DNA from: Protonemura montana
Taxonomy: Eukaryota > Arthropoda > Insecta > Plecoptera > Nemouridae
Length of the DNA: 64,000 bases
Assembly (NCBI GenBank): GCA_947568835.1
Contig: OX387607.1
Span: forward strand, 2,108,001-2,172,000
Reading direction: 5' to 3'
A model generated the notes under the pieces. It was not told the origin of the DNA, made no database searches, and saw nothing but the letters and a program-made list of their open reading frames with translations. A program made the translations under genes and the position numbers. Shown here in pieces: positions 47,769 to 58,934 of this stretch (position 1 is the stretch's first letter; each line of letters starts with the position of its first letter).

Positions 47769-47842
47769 CCTGAAGAGTAAACGTGTTTGCTCTACCTTTT
47801 ATCAGTGGTAGCTCAAGTATGATTGTAAGATGTGTAGTGTTT

Positions 47843-47960
47843 AACGACGCACTGTTTAGCCTTGTGACACTAGTCAAAAGGGAGCTTGATTGACCATGAT
47901 GATTATGATGGGAAACGGTACCTAGTTTAGAAGGGAGGAAGGGAAACCCATATTTCCACG
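47843..47960 (-). mobile_element. 5S-SINE 3' fragment, diverged
   Basis: On + it reads gtgtttaacgacgcactg, a gap, then gatgattatgatgggaaac, ctagtttagaagggaggaag and gggaaaccc. This is the order of the minus-strand tails at 25127 and 50593. Head and body are missing. Confidence 0.55.
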
Positions 47961-48479
47961 TATAGCACTAGAAAATGTAAAATAACTGATTTTACTTTTT
48001 AAATGTTTGATACAGTTTGTGTAATCCTTTAGCCATAGGGTGAGAAATATATATATAATAAATATAAAATATAAGCGAAGAAATCTTCTGTAAGGCCAAT
48101 ATTTTCTTCTCTGATGATTCATCATCTCTGTCCAACATATCTGGTGTGAAGTGACAGAGACAGCGAACTGTCCAGGTGTGCAGGTCGCACCTACTCGTAA
48201 TATTGTAATTGCACACCCTTGAAATTAGCGGAGAAGTTTCGTTTTATGCATGCAGGCAATTATAAGTGCACAAGAAGGAAATATTTCAGCGTGTTTAATA
48301 CATGATGACTTCTTACGGGAGCTGAGAAACGTCGCTGCCTTTGTTCGGGAGGTGATGCAAAAGAGAATCGGGAATCCGGAAAACATCAAAGAGGAAGAAG
48401 AATGAACGCGTCAAACAAAGATCTCAGCGCTGAGAAAAGGCTTTTATTTTGCATTGTATTTTATACATCATGCTACAAT

Positions 48480-48730
48480 ACGATCTGCCGCCATCTTTAT
48501 GTGCAAAATATTCAACACGAGTGGCAACTCTGGCGCCCTAACGGACGAAAATTTGTCGATTGCGACAGCTCGAACAAAGCTCTCCCAAACCCCCTCAGCG
48601 CTCGTTCCGCTCGAGAAAAACAATTGGTGTTTGGTGCAAAGAAAGGCTTTGGTCTTAGGGCAAGAGCTCGAAGGCGCGTACTCGCGTTTGAACTGGTCGT
48701 AAACTCTCGAGGAAAGAAAATTGAAAAGAA
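48480..48730. promoter_or_regulatory. CpG-rich patch with YY1-like site
   Basis: gccgccatcttt (near 48488-48499) is an inverted match to the YY1/Pho consensus (aaagatggcggc). CpG density rises over the next 230 bp. Frames are open on both strands (48402-48764 +, 48468-48779 -), and I cannot tell whether either is coding. Confidence 0.3.
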
Positions 48731-49046
48731 ACAATGGAAAATTATTACTAAACCGTTTGGGTGACTGAGAAAAACACATTTTGCCACTTGCAGACTTCTT
48801 CAGAGCACAGTACCAACATCGGTTTGTCGAGTACGAATTAAGTGTCCTCTGAACTGTTGCTTGTTTGGCTTGCCAGTAACATTAGGATCGAGATGCCTCG
48901 GGAATTTCTTCTACAAACGATACGATTTTAATGTGTTTTTAGGATAACTGTTGCACTAATGAGTATAGCCGACACATCGGTGGTATTACTAAACCCCGAC
49001 CTAGAGAGACACTTTTCAAAAATGCTATAATTTGTTGATTTCAGCA

Positions 49047-50108
49047 CCACTAGCAACCGGTATTACGGAAGTGCTACGACGGTAGCATTATCAAGAAGGC
49101 AAACTGGGTTTCAGTTGATCAACACAGTGCTGTGGGGGGCAAATCAACCAATTGCATTAAGAATAATTGCTGAAGCCAGAGTTACTGAGTATTGTGCTTA
49201 TTAATGCCGCTCTAGGTCGGGGTTACTGATTGGTGCTATGGTGGTGCTAGTTAGCACGGTGCTACTGACAGTAATACCAGGGTTATGAATCACCGCTCTA
49301 GGTCGGGGTCACTGCTTGGTGCTATGGAGGTGCTAGTTAGCACGGTGCTACTGACAGTAATACCGGGGTCACTGCTTGGTGCTATGGTGGTGCTAGTTAG
49401 CACGGTGCTGCTGACAGTAATACCAGGGTTACAAATCACCGCTCTAGGTCAGGGTAACTGCTTGATGCTATGGTGATGCTAGTTAGCATTGTGCTACTGA
49501 CAGTAATACCAGGGTTATGAATCACCGCTCTAGGTCAGGGTTACTGCTTGGTGCTATGGTGGTGCTAGTTAGCACGGTGCTACTGACAGTAATACCAGGG
49601 TTACGAATCACCGCTCTAGGTCGGGGTTACTGCTTGGTGCTATGGTGGTGCTAGTTAGCACAGTGCTACTGACAGTAATACCAGGGTTACGAATTACCGC
49701 TCTAGGTCGGGGTTACTGCTTGGTGCTATGGTGGTGCTAGTTAGCCAGGTGCTACTGACAGTAATACCTGGGTTACGAATCATCGCTCTAGGTCGGGAAT
49801 ACTGCTTGGTGCTATGGTGGTGCTAGTTAGCACGGTGCTGCTGACAGTAATACCAGGGTTACTGCTTGGTGCTATGGTGGTGCTAGTTAGCACGGTGCTG
49901 CTGACAGTAATACCAGGGCTATGAATTGCCGCTCTAGGTCGTGGTCACTGCTTGGTGCTATGGTGGTGCTAGTTAGCACGGTGTTATTGACAGTAATACC
50001 AGGGTTACGAATCACCGCTCTAGGTCGGGGATACTGCTTGATGCTATGGTGGTGCTAGTTAGCACGGTGTTATTGACAGTAATACCAGGGTTACGAATCA
50101 CCGCTCAA
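49047..50108 (+). repeat. 86-bp satellite array with internal palindrome
   Basis: gctagttagca occurs 11 times from about 49247 to 50060. Full units are 86 bp. At least two are shortened to about 59 bp by loss of the gttacgaatcaccgctctag segment. Every unit carries the dyad gtgctagttagcac and the motifs tactgacagtaatacc and gctctaggtcgg. The first 150 bp are a degenerate lead-in. Confidence 0.93.
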
Positions 50109-50112
50109 GGCT

Positions 50113-50131
50113 TTAAGGCCTCTGGCCTTAA
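50113..50131. other. Tight hairpin at the array edge
   Basis: ttaaggcc, then tct, then ggccttaa: a perfect 8-bp stem with a 3-nt loop, just after the last 86-bp unit. It may mark the array boundary. Confidence 0.75.
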
Positions 50132-50592
50132 GACCGCTGTGAGCGAAACCATCGTCCCCCAAGGGATCTAAGTCCGACTCGCTCTGTACATTTAATGCAC
50201 CGGTTGAAGGTACTTGCATTTGTTACGCCAGCCCCGGCGTACTTCAATGCACCACTGCCTCTCGAGGACACATAAAGGGGTTCCTTAGCTGCTAGCTCTC
50301 GAGTCGGGCGAGCTAAGAAACACATTCCCGCTCGGGCGGCGACTTCATACGAAGCTTTAGGGCATAGAACAGCAATGCAGTTGTGTCAGCTGTTATAAAG
50401 GTGTCGCCGTAATGTCACTCGGCGTCTGGACAAAAGGCCCGGGAAAAGTGTTCTTTTAATTGTTGAGCTAAGATGCTAAATTTAATTTTGCGATGGAAGG
50501 AGTTTGTTCGGAAAGGGGTTTCTGTTGCTGTTGGCGGAGACGAAAGGCTGTGGATGTGCGAATAGGCATCCAGGAATTGTGATTGATTTTTT
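50132..50592. other. GC-rich non-coding patch
   Basis: CpG-rich sequence at 50132-50345 with an imperfect hairpin (tagctctcgagtcgggcgag, then cta). The 65-codon minus frame has no motif. No gene is called. Confidence 0.4.
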
Positions 50593-50968
50593 GTGTTTAA
50601 CGACTTGCTGTTTTGACAGCTGGCCATGTGGCACTGGTCTAATGGCGGATGAGGATGAGTGGTTGATGATGATAAACCTAACCTAGCCTCGAAGGTGGAA
50701 GGTAAACCCGGTGCCGGCACCGGCACGTAGCCTACTGATTTCGAAGTGTACCAAGGGGACCACAGGTTTAATTACCCTTCCGAAGGACGGTACAGCGCAA
50801 ACAACAGGATTCCTCCACAAATCCATGCTGTCGAAAGGTTGATAAGCAAGGTGAGTGAAATTGCTTTACTAAATTTCATCCCTCCAACCTCTCTCCCGAA
50901 CACAACTGGTCATGTGTATAATGGTCACCCTTCCAATACCTGACTCAGCGCAGTGTTGCTTAACTTCG
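50593..50968 (-). mobile_element. 5S-SINE, near-complete copy
   Basis: On the minus strand: aagttaagcaacactgcgct (head, 5' end trimmed), ggaagggtgaccattat (C-box, changed), the body including ggaggaatcctgttgtttgc, the duplicated gccggtgccggcacc, catcatcaaccactcatcct, and the tail ending cagcaagtcgttaaacac. It shows the 3' terminus clearly. Confidence 0.85.
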
Positions 50969-51247
50969 GTCAGAAAATATGTCATGGTGGTTTTTGTTTT
51001 GAAAGTTATTGGCAAGTTAAGAAATAAACAGATCATTGAAAACAACGAACGCTAATTCAAGTGGTTGTCGCTTATATCTAATAACAAGATAACGGGCCGT
51101 TAATGAGTTAACAAAGCAATGGGTCTTAACTTTCTGCCCTCTTTGCCACAGTGTTGCAAAATGCTATAAATGTGAGAATGATTTTGCTAGGGTCAGGATC
51201 CTTTTTAAAATTCTTTTATCGAAATATAACATTTGACAATATTACTT

Positions 51248-51336
51248 CGGTGCGCCTCTGGGTACTTCTGTGTTCCGCTGGGCACTTCTGTGTTCCGCTG
51301 GGCACTTCTGTGTTCCGCTGAGCACTTCTCTATGCC
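51248..51336 (+). repeat. 21-bp minisatellite, about 4 units
   Basis: The unit gttccgctgggcacttctgtg gives a 7-residue repeat (FRWALLC-like) in the 107-codon frame 51233-51556. Downstream, gagttcgacacccgg resembles a tRNA T arm, but no full tRNA-like fold is seen. Confidence 0.85.
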
Positions 51337-51556
51337 ACTGGTTTCCGGTGACGCGCAACCGAGTCAACCCCGGAAGCATGTTGGCAGAACCGGGCACTCG
51401 AAATCATGTCGCTTAGGGGGAAGAGGTTTGAGTTCGACACCCGGTGCAATGGGGGTGAGAAGTGGGACGCTTGTTTCACTCTGTTGGGAGGAAGGAAGTC
51501 GAGGTACGCTGGGGATGTCATGCAAATTGGTTTCAATCTCTATGCAGTTTCGATGA

Positions 51557-52191
51557 TTTCTTGGACGTGGAATTTAAGTGTGTGAAAGAAATCAATACAT
51601 GATATTCCAAAATGAGGCTTCCAAAATATCAATGGTAACTTTTTTGATAGCATTTGATTTTTTGTAACGTTTTTTTCGCGTGTTTAAAATTTTTTAAAAT
51701 CGAAAAAATATTTTTGTTTCGAGTTCATTTTGGGTTGAAGAAATCTTCAATGGCATTGCTAATTCGAAATCGCTTTTCAATTAAAGCGTGATATTTCCCA
51801 AAGTTCTTTTACATTTAAAGTTAACTTAAGGAAATATGATTAAGAATATTTTTCCAGGTATAATACCGTTAGAAAATTGTCAATTTTACTGCATGTTCGC
51901 TCTACCTACGTGGCAGCGTAGAGTACCTAAATTTAACCTATTTCAACTAAAGATTTGCGAAAATTTGATTTACGGACTTTGAAGCCCTATAACCATTCGT
52001 TAACATCAAGTCAGCGCCATCGGTGGGAGCTTTCATCAACTAGGCGAGGCAGAATTTTTCTTAGCTCTTTCACTCTTATTTATGTTACTTTTTGCGTTTC
52101 GGACTTTTTTTACTCAGATGCTGTAACAGTTTAACTGCACCTTCACTTTAATTGTTATGTAACAAACGGATGATTAGCGTTGAACGCTTTT
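51557..52191. other. Non-coding stretch
   Basis: AT-rich. No gene or repeat was recognised. Confidence 0.55.
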
Positions 52192-52767
52192 TCACCACTG
52201 TTTTTGGTTAATTTCAGAAGATTGCTTCCTCCTCTGATTCTTATGCAATCGTCTCGAAAGGAGACTTGCAAGTCTGTGAAAAGTCTTGATCGTCTTCCCA
52301 TCGTATTTTAGCTGAAAATAAATCGTGAAGCGACGGGTGTGCAGGGTTAGTGGAAAAGTTAACCAACATTCACGGAGCGTTAAGTAAACGTTAACAAATT
52401 TCCTCATTGTTCTGATAGAACAAAATGGAATACGAAATGGGGCAGTACCTGCACTGTGACTTTTAACTCTCGCCGTGCGGCCGGGCCAATTGTATTTGAA
52501 ATGGATTTCTTTGTCCGAACTGATGAAGTAAGTAATAAAACCATTATCTAAGAAATTATTCCTTGCATTGAAGATCATTGAAAGGGATGTTTCATCATTG
52601 AAAGGCATGGAGGAAAGCCTATATTGGAATAGTAATTTGCAACATTTCAAAATACTTACCGTTGAGTCTGCACCTGAACAAAGTATTAATTTCCCTATAT
52701 AACAGCGTTTACGGCAGTTCGAAACAAAGACGGAGGGAAGTTTAAATTGTGTTTTCAAGCAAAGCAA
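52192..52767 (-). CDS. Orphan 191-codon ORF
   Basis: This is the longest frame in the window that does not come from a repeat. The product is basic (Lys/Arg-rich end, LLSRRLHKNQRRKQSSE), Leu/Ser/Phe-rich, and has six Cys in the first 45 residues. No domain was recognised. Given this base composition, a frame this long is unlikely but possible by chance in 64 kb. It lies inside the proposed helicase intron on the opposite strand. It could be a single-exon gene, a transposon relic or noise. Confidence 0.25.
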   Translation of the reverse strand: MLCLKTQFKLPSVFVSNCRKRCYIGKLILCSGADSTVSILKCCKLLFQYRLSSMPFNDETSLSMIFNARNNFLDNGFITYFISSDKEIHFKYNWPGRTARVKSHSAGTAPFRIPFCSIRTMRKFVNVYLTLRECWLTFPLTLHTRRFTIYFQLKYDGKTIKTFHRLASLLSRRLHKNQRRKQSSEINQKQW

Positions 52768-54020
52768 ACACTGGCTGTAGCAAACTTTCTGACATGACAG
52801 AACAATCGAAGAGCACGGTTAAAATTTTAGTGCCTCAAATGCACACGGGTGTCGCTGGCAGACGCGCGATGCTCGACCGTTTGCGAATTCAAAAATCCGA
52901 ATTTCGCTGTAAATTGCGTTGAATGTCATGGCTTGCTGGGTCACAAGCACTTATTTGAGTTTTATTTACACGGTTTATTTTTGTTTATTGATGTTTTATG
53001 ATCAATTACTTGTTTTTTTGACAGCCTTTCTGCCAAATTTTAGTTACTTTGACACTTGTGTCTGTTATCACGGCCATGACTGCTAAGTTTGGTATCAAGC
53101 ATTATTTCGATTAGAAGCTAATTAATGGTCGCACAACGCAGTCAGTATTTTTTAACAATCTCACTTTCAAGTCACTGAAATGTACTCTTCTACATGTTCA
53201 TATGCACTTGCTTTCCCCTCTGCTGGCAGTTTAAACCTTCATGATGATGTATTTATATATTCGACTTTTCAAAAATCAATGTACCCCAAAATAAAACGTC
53301 CACAACCGTTTTTGGAGCCAATTAATCCACATTTTTGCATCGCAAATTACAATAGTGACGTCCTAAAAGTGCTAAAGTCAACCAAAAGTATATATTACAG
53401 AGTTTAGCATTGTGATCGGCCACCCTAGCGAAACGATGCGACGGCAGAGTTGCGCTGCGATCGGACACGTCGCCCCATCTGTCGGCAAACGGCTAAACTA
53501 GGTCGGTCCCAACAGCCCGTAATGGTCGTGCGCAGCGTTCCTGTTTTATCACACAAAATCTTAATCTTTAAAGTTGTATTTGCTTTTCATTCGGAAATGG
53601 CGTATAAATATTTTGCCGCGTTTCTCCATAAGTCCATTTGGGTTTTGTGTTGTTTTTCTTGCCAGTTTTCTGCACGAGGCGACGCTTTTGTAAGGAATAG
53701 CACAGCTCCAAGCCGTGCCCGTTCGGGATATTTCGTTTCGCTCGGCGACTCTTGAGCTTCGTTTAAAATTTAAACTTGTCCAGCAAAATCAAAGATGACT
53801 GAACCATCTCGTATCTTTACTGTCACATTGTAATATATACTAACCCGAATTTATTTATTTTTTATTCATTAAATGAGGCATGTTTTCAAGGTAGGCAGTC
53901 AAAATGGCCGATCACTTTGACTAGAAGCAACACCAAGCCATTAAAACTGATGCTGCAACAAACTAAGTGATCGGCATCTCTTTGAATTCTGAAGATACTA
54001 AAATATTATTTAAAAACGTA
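52768..54020. other. Non-coding stretch
   Basis: No supported gene. A small CpG-rich patch lies at 53410-53530. The frame at 53450-53755 has no motif. Confidence 0.5.
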
Positions 54021-54021
54021 C

Positions 54022-55262
54022 TATACCCGTGGTAACATAAGATAGCAGAATTGAGAAGCTCTGTCAGGCGATCTCAGAATCTCCATGGCTACCAAACGTT
54101 GAATCTACCATTGAACCTCCTATGCTAGGCCATGATATACCGTGGTAACATAAGATAGCAGAATTGAGAAGCTCTGTCAGGCGATCTCAGCATCTCCATG
54201 GCTACCAAACGTTGAATCTACCATTGAACCTCCTATGCTAGACCATGATATACCCGTGGTAACATAAGATAGCAGAATTGAGAAGCTCTGTCAGGCGATC
54301 TCAGCATCTCCATGGCTACCAAACGTTGAATCTACCATTGAACCTCCTATGCTAGGCCATGATATACCCGTGGTAACATAAGATAGTAGAATTGAGAAGC
54401 TCTGTCAGGCGATCTCAGCATCTCCATGGCTACCAAACGTTGAATCTACCATTGAACCTCCTATGCTAGGCCATGATATACCGTGGTAACATAAGATAGC
54501 AGAATTGAGAAGCTCTGTCAGGCGATCTCAGCATCTCCATGGCTACCAAACGTTGAATCTACCATTGAACCTCCTATGCTAGACCATGATATACCCGTGG
54601 TAACATAAGATAGCAGAATTGAGAAGCTCTGTCAGGCGATCTCAGCATCTCCATGGCTACCAAACGTTGAATCTACCATTGAACCTCCTATGCTAGGCCA
54701 TGATATACCCGTGGTAACATAAGATAGCAGAATTGAGAAGCTCTGTCAGGCGATCTCAGCATCTCCATGGCTACCAAACGTTGAATCTACCATTGAACCT
54801 CCTATGCTAGGCCATGATATACCCGTGGTAACATAAGATAGCAGAATTGAGAAGCTCTGTCAGGCGATCTCAGCATCTCCATGGCTACCAAACGTTGAAT
54901 CTACCATTGAACCTCCTATGCTAGGCCATGATATACCCGTGGTAACATAAGATAGCAGAATTGAGAAGCTCTGTCAGGTGATCTCAGCATCTCCATGGCT
55001 ACCAAACGTTGAATCTACAATTGAACCTCCTATGCTAGACCATGATATACCCGTGGTAACATAAGATAGTAGAATTGAGATGCTCTGTCAGGCGATCTCA
55101 GCATCTCCATGGCTACCAAACGTTGAATCTAACATTGAACCTCCTATGCTAGCCCATGATATACCCGTGGTAACATAAGATAGCAGAATTGAGAAGCTCT
55201 GTCAGGCGATCTCATCATCTCCACGGCTACCAAACGTTGAATCTAACATTGAACCTCCTATT
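54022..55262 (+). repeat. 114-bp satellite array C, 11 units
   Basis: gaagctctgtcagg (agatgctctgtcagg in one unit) recurs 11 times from 54055 to 55193. The total is two bases short of 10 full periods because two units carry a 1-bp deletion (ataccgtgg in place of atacccgtgg). The two deletion-bearing units lie about four units apart with matching neighbours, suggesting a block duplication. Orientation is the same as array A. Confidence 0.96.
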
Positions 55263-56190
55263 CTTTATAATATTCCCTGTTGTTATGTTGAAAAATAACC
55301 CTTATTTTAGAAAATATCTTCCCTGTATACTTCTAATGACTTGAATTGGTCAGCAATAATAGCAATTGTCAGTTTTGAGTCTTGCTTGCCCATGTCATTG
55401 CGTAATACATCCGTCGTCTTCCTAAGATGCGACGGAGAACTTCCTTCCTCCGACTGATTCCCGACCAGTGAGCCACCGAGCGAAGCACTCAGCTGTAATC
55501 GGGTTCCATGGCCGCGACTTCAATAAAATATCACGTGACCGCACAAAAGAATTCAATACCGTGGCCCGTGCTTGCAGCGGCTCCCGTCCAATATCTCTTA
55601 TCTCGACTCGGACAACGGCGACGAGGTCGGATTCTTAGATGTGGCACAGTAGTGTCTCGTACACGTGGATTCACAGGGTTTGAAAATATTTTACCACATA
55701 TATTTTAGTCGTCAGTCGATAAAATTGTGGTAAGAGACAACTGGCCGGCTGATAATCTTTTTAAAGCGGTTTACCGCCTTGTGAGAAGGGACCTTGCTAA
55801 GGTACAACCTTAGATAACCTAAGGTACAACTCACTGATTATATTTCCCAACGTTTTCGTGCTGTATCAGTATTTTGTAACCTCTTTTCAGTGAGATGAGA
55901 TGCATAAAGATGAAACCTTCAATTTGACCATTGTTGGCACTTTTGAAAAATCTGCTGCCTCATCTCATTTCACTTGAAATAACCGTTACAGAATCGCATC
56001 TCCGGCCACAAAATAGGAAGCAGCCCAATTTTGTGTACCTATCAAGCAATTGGTTAAGTCTGAGATTTAACTTTTGTTATGTTAGTTAGCACCTCCTTTT
56101 CTTACCTAGAAAGATTGGTTCAGATCCACCAGCCATGCTCATTTCTGTAAACACAATTTGGCTTATAGTTTTACTGTCAAACGGAAAAAA
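55263..56190. other. Non-coding stretch
   Basis: No supported gene. A CpG-rich patch lies at 55420-55640. The frame at 55508-55708 has no motif. Confidence 0.5.
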
Positions 56191-56191
56191 C

Positions 56192-56342
56192 CGTCAGAGA
56201 AAAGCAGGAAAAGTCAGAGAAAAACTGGGAAAATCAGAAAAAGTCAGAGGAAAACTGGGAAAATCAGGGAAAACAAAAAAAAGCAGTGAAAATCAGGGAA
56301 AGACAGGGGAAAACAGTAGAAAATTAAGGGAAATGTCTAGGA
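56192..56342 (+). repeat. Purine-rich degenerate repeat
   Basis: Variants of gtcagagaaaa and actgggaaaatcag repeat imperfectly with a period near 10-12 bp, all purine-rich on +. It resembles the cleaner array at 57360-57530 and encodes only low-complexity Lys/Glu/Gly/Ser sequence. Confidence 0.7.
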
Positions 56343-56461
56343 AACCAACAGTTCTATTTGGACCTATTTTACAATGTCTTGTTTAATTAATATCTGTCTG
56401 ACTCATCTCAATGGAGCTGGCCAATCAGATGCTCCTTCCATCCATATCAGCATCTTTTCAA

Positions 56462-56500
56462 CTAAACATTAGCGCTGAGACTCTGACGAAACCTGTGCGC
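56462..56500. mobile_element. MITE-A solo end
   Basis: aaacattagcgctgagactc then tgacgaaacct matches the MITE-A terminal repeat. No second end or interior is visible nearby. Confidence 0.6.
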
Positions 56501-57359
56501 CCTGTGATAGCACCATGGTAGCGTCAGCAAACTCTTAGGCAAGTTAGTAACGCTCTAGTACCTCAAGAACGTATGGCATGCACGTTTCTTCCCGTTACAT
56601 CTTCGTGGAGCAGAGAGGATGATCAAAGTGCACAATCTTAATATATTATTCTGGATATCGGCGTGATCTGTGAAACCTGGGCTATGTGATGCATTCCTCT
56701 GTGATTACTTTTTGAGATTGCGTTGTCCTGGATTTTGATAGCCGCGCCCTTGGTGTTCCTCACAGATGTGAAAGGGTTGCTTGAGCCATGATGAGCCAAG
56801 TGAGGGATTCCTGAATTCTTTGTGTGATTCGCATTATGATCTCAAGTGTGTGTGTGTTTTTTGCATGGGGACTCTTGGCATTCCATGGCGCGTGGTCTGT
56901 TACTGAGTAATTGTAAGACACTGTACGCAAAGAAAACGAAGAAATTATTTATGAAAAAAATTTATTTTCATTTTTTAGAAACTCATAGAACTAATTACAC
57001 TCGGTATTAACTTAGAAGTTCCTTTGCAATGTAAAAACATATTTCTGTCCGCCATTTCTTAAGTTTAACTCAAAACCATGTCGTTTGATAACTAGTTACA
57101 AAACGTTTACCCGCAAAGGTTGGCCCATTGGGTTAGTTTTGAAGCCTGTGCGTTGGCTTTCTTGACAATCGTGGTCACAGCGTTTGTCTCAATTATCTAC
57201 ATGATATAGCTCAGAAGATACTGGACAATATTTTAACATTTCTAAACAATTGTTGACCAATTGTTTAATTGCCCAATTGCTACAATTATCTTTATAGAAG
57301 GACATAAAGGGCGCCCGGGTTTTTCCTGTCGCCAGAGTAAACAGACTGGAAAGACAAAA
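56501..57359. other. Non-coding stretch
   Basis: AT-rich with a short GT run (56849-56860). No gene recognised. Confidence 0.5.
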
Positions 57360-57530
57360 ACAGACTTAAATAGAGTAAATAGAGAGGAAAACAGAGGAAA
57401 ACAGAGGAAAACAGAGGAAAACAGAGGTAAACAGAGGAAAACAGAGGAAAACAGACGAAAAACAGAGGAAAACAGACAAAAAAGAGACAAATATAGACGA
57501 AATAAGGACAAACACAGAGGAAAACACATA
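57360..57530 (+). repeat. 10-bp purine minisatellite
   Basis: The unit cagaggaaaa is repeated about 10 times, then decays into caaaaaagagacaaat-type sequence. The strand asymmetry (all purine on +) allows triplex (H-DNA) formation. Frames through it (Arg/Glu/Asn/Lys-rich on +, Phe/Leu/Ser-rich on -) are artefacts. Confidence 0.9.
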
Positions 57531-57723
57531 ATGGTGTCATAAAATAATCCATATACAGGAGGAGATGTGCATTAATTTGATCATAACAGACAAGTTTAGC
57601 TAAACTGACTTGGCTGGATATTTTCTCCACATTTCCTCTACAATTTCCTATAACATTCTAGGTTCGTCACAACCTCATTTTACAAACGCACATAATTTAA
57701 CCAAAAACTAATAAAAACAAAAA

Positions 57724-57858
57724 ATGGAGAACAATCCAGTGAAATTTTCCCCGTCACGTAGCCCACAATTTTCACCAGCATTTTCACCTCGCCAGACTCC
57801 CATGTTTTTTCCACTTCTCCCCAGCAGTCCATCAGCATATCAACAAGCTTTGTGTTGA
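57724..57858 (+). CDS. Small Ser/Pro-rich ORF
   Basis: A 44-codon frame starts in a very favourable animal context (aaaaacaaaaaATGg) and ends in TGA. The product is MENNPVKFSPSRSPQFSPAF and then a Pro/Ser-rich end. Repeated S-P pairs every few residues look like a disordered, kinase-target segment. The base composition is not repetitive, which argues against a simple repeat. A possible donor (catag/gtaca) lies just after the stop. It may be a first exon or a short gene. Family unknown. Confidence 0.3.
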   Translation: MENNPVKFSPSRSPQFSPAFSPRQTPMFFPLLPSSPSAYQQALC

Positions 57859-58780
57859 ATCATAGGTACACGTACCACAGAAACACATTTATCATCTATC
57901 CCTTTGATCATATTGTCCTGCTCCTGGGTGCCCGTGGGTGCCCCCATGGGTGCTCTCACAGAGGTGGTCTGTCGACTCATGTTCCGCCAATCAAAAGCCC
58001 GAACCTACATCGCTGCCTACTTCACATTTCATTCTAAAACGTTTTTTTTTTTTTTTTTTTTGTAGGGACCTCTTCGTTTCCAATCGCGGCTTTGGCCACG
58101 TGTATTTTTGATGTCTTTCTTCCTTCTCGGAACAAGGAATAGATAAATTCATTTCGTTCTGTTGAGAATCGCCTCTTGAAACATTTCGTCTTTCATCCGT
58201 GGCGTTTTTTTTTTTTTTTCTTTCTTGTTTCTGATATATTCCTCGATGGAATTCGTCGTCCCATGGGGTGGTCACCGATTCACAAAGATGTTTCTGCGAC
58301 GACGTCGAAGCGTCTTTCGGCGGAGATGGAATGTCTTTTAGTGACTGTTTTATGGTTCTCATATGCATTGTTGATTGGCAAGGTTTGAAGCTGGGTTGCC
58401 ATCATAAACGTGGACCTGATTAAAAATGCATATTTCATAAATTAAGTATTCAAGAGAAGATATGTCGGTGTTTCTTTTGTTGCCAGGTTTTGCTCTGGTT
58501 TAACTGAACCTGATACCTGATATTACTGATGGTCTCGGAGAATGAGGAGAGAGCTGGGACCGAATGAATGAGGATAAAGCATGGGTCGGATAGAGACAAA
58601 TTTACTGAGATTGTGAATAGAGAATTGAAAATAAACGGGAATAAAGATTGATTTTTTGTTTTTGTACCTAAAGGATATGAAAACTAACTAATTCTTACAA
58701 GAGCTGATACGAATCACTTATTGTTCTTGAGAAGATGACTTTGCCAGTTTATTTAAAAGTGGAAAATATATTTATACAAA
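57859..58780. other. Non-coding with T-tracts
   Basis: Two long T runs (about 58042-58062 and 58205-58220) separate fragments with no gene-like motif. The 125-codon minus frame (57991-58368) owes its Lys run to the T tract. Confidence 0.5.
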
Positions 58781-58784
58781 TACT

Positions 58785-58865
58785 AACAAAAACTATTTGA
58801 AATGGATTTTGAAGGCTAAAAAAAGTAGAGTTGAGTCTAAAAGCCATCATATATATTTTTTATCG
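58785..58865. mobile_element. MITE-B deletion derivative
   Basis: It retains aaaaactatttgaaatgg and ttttgaaggct from one side and tgagtctaaaagccatc, the complement of the outer end. The centre is deleted. It lies 1.3 kb from the full foldback. Confidence 0.6.
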
Positions 58866-58934
58866 GTTTTTTATTTTTCATCCATTTATTACTATAGTTA
58901 GAAAATTTGTAATTTAAGGCATTTAGCTTGATTA

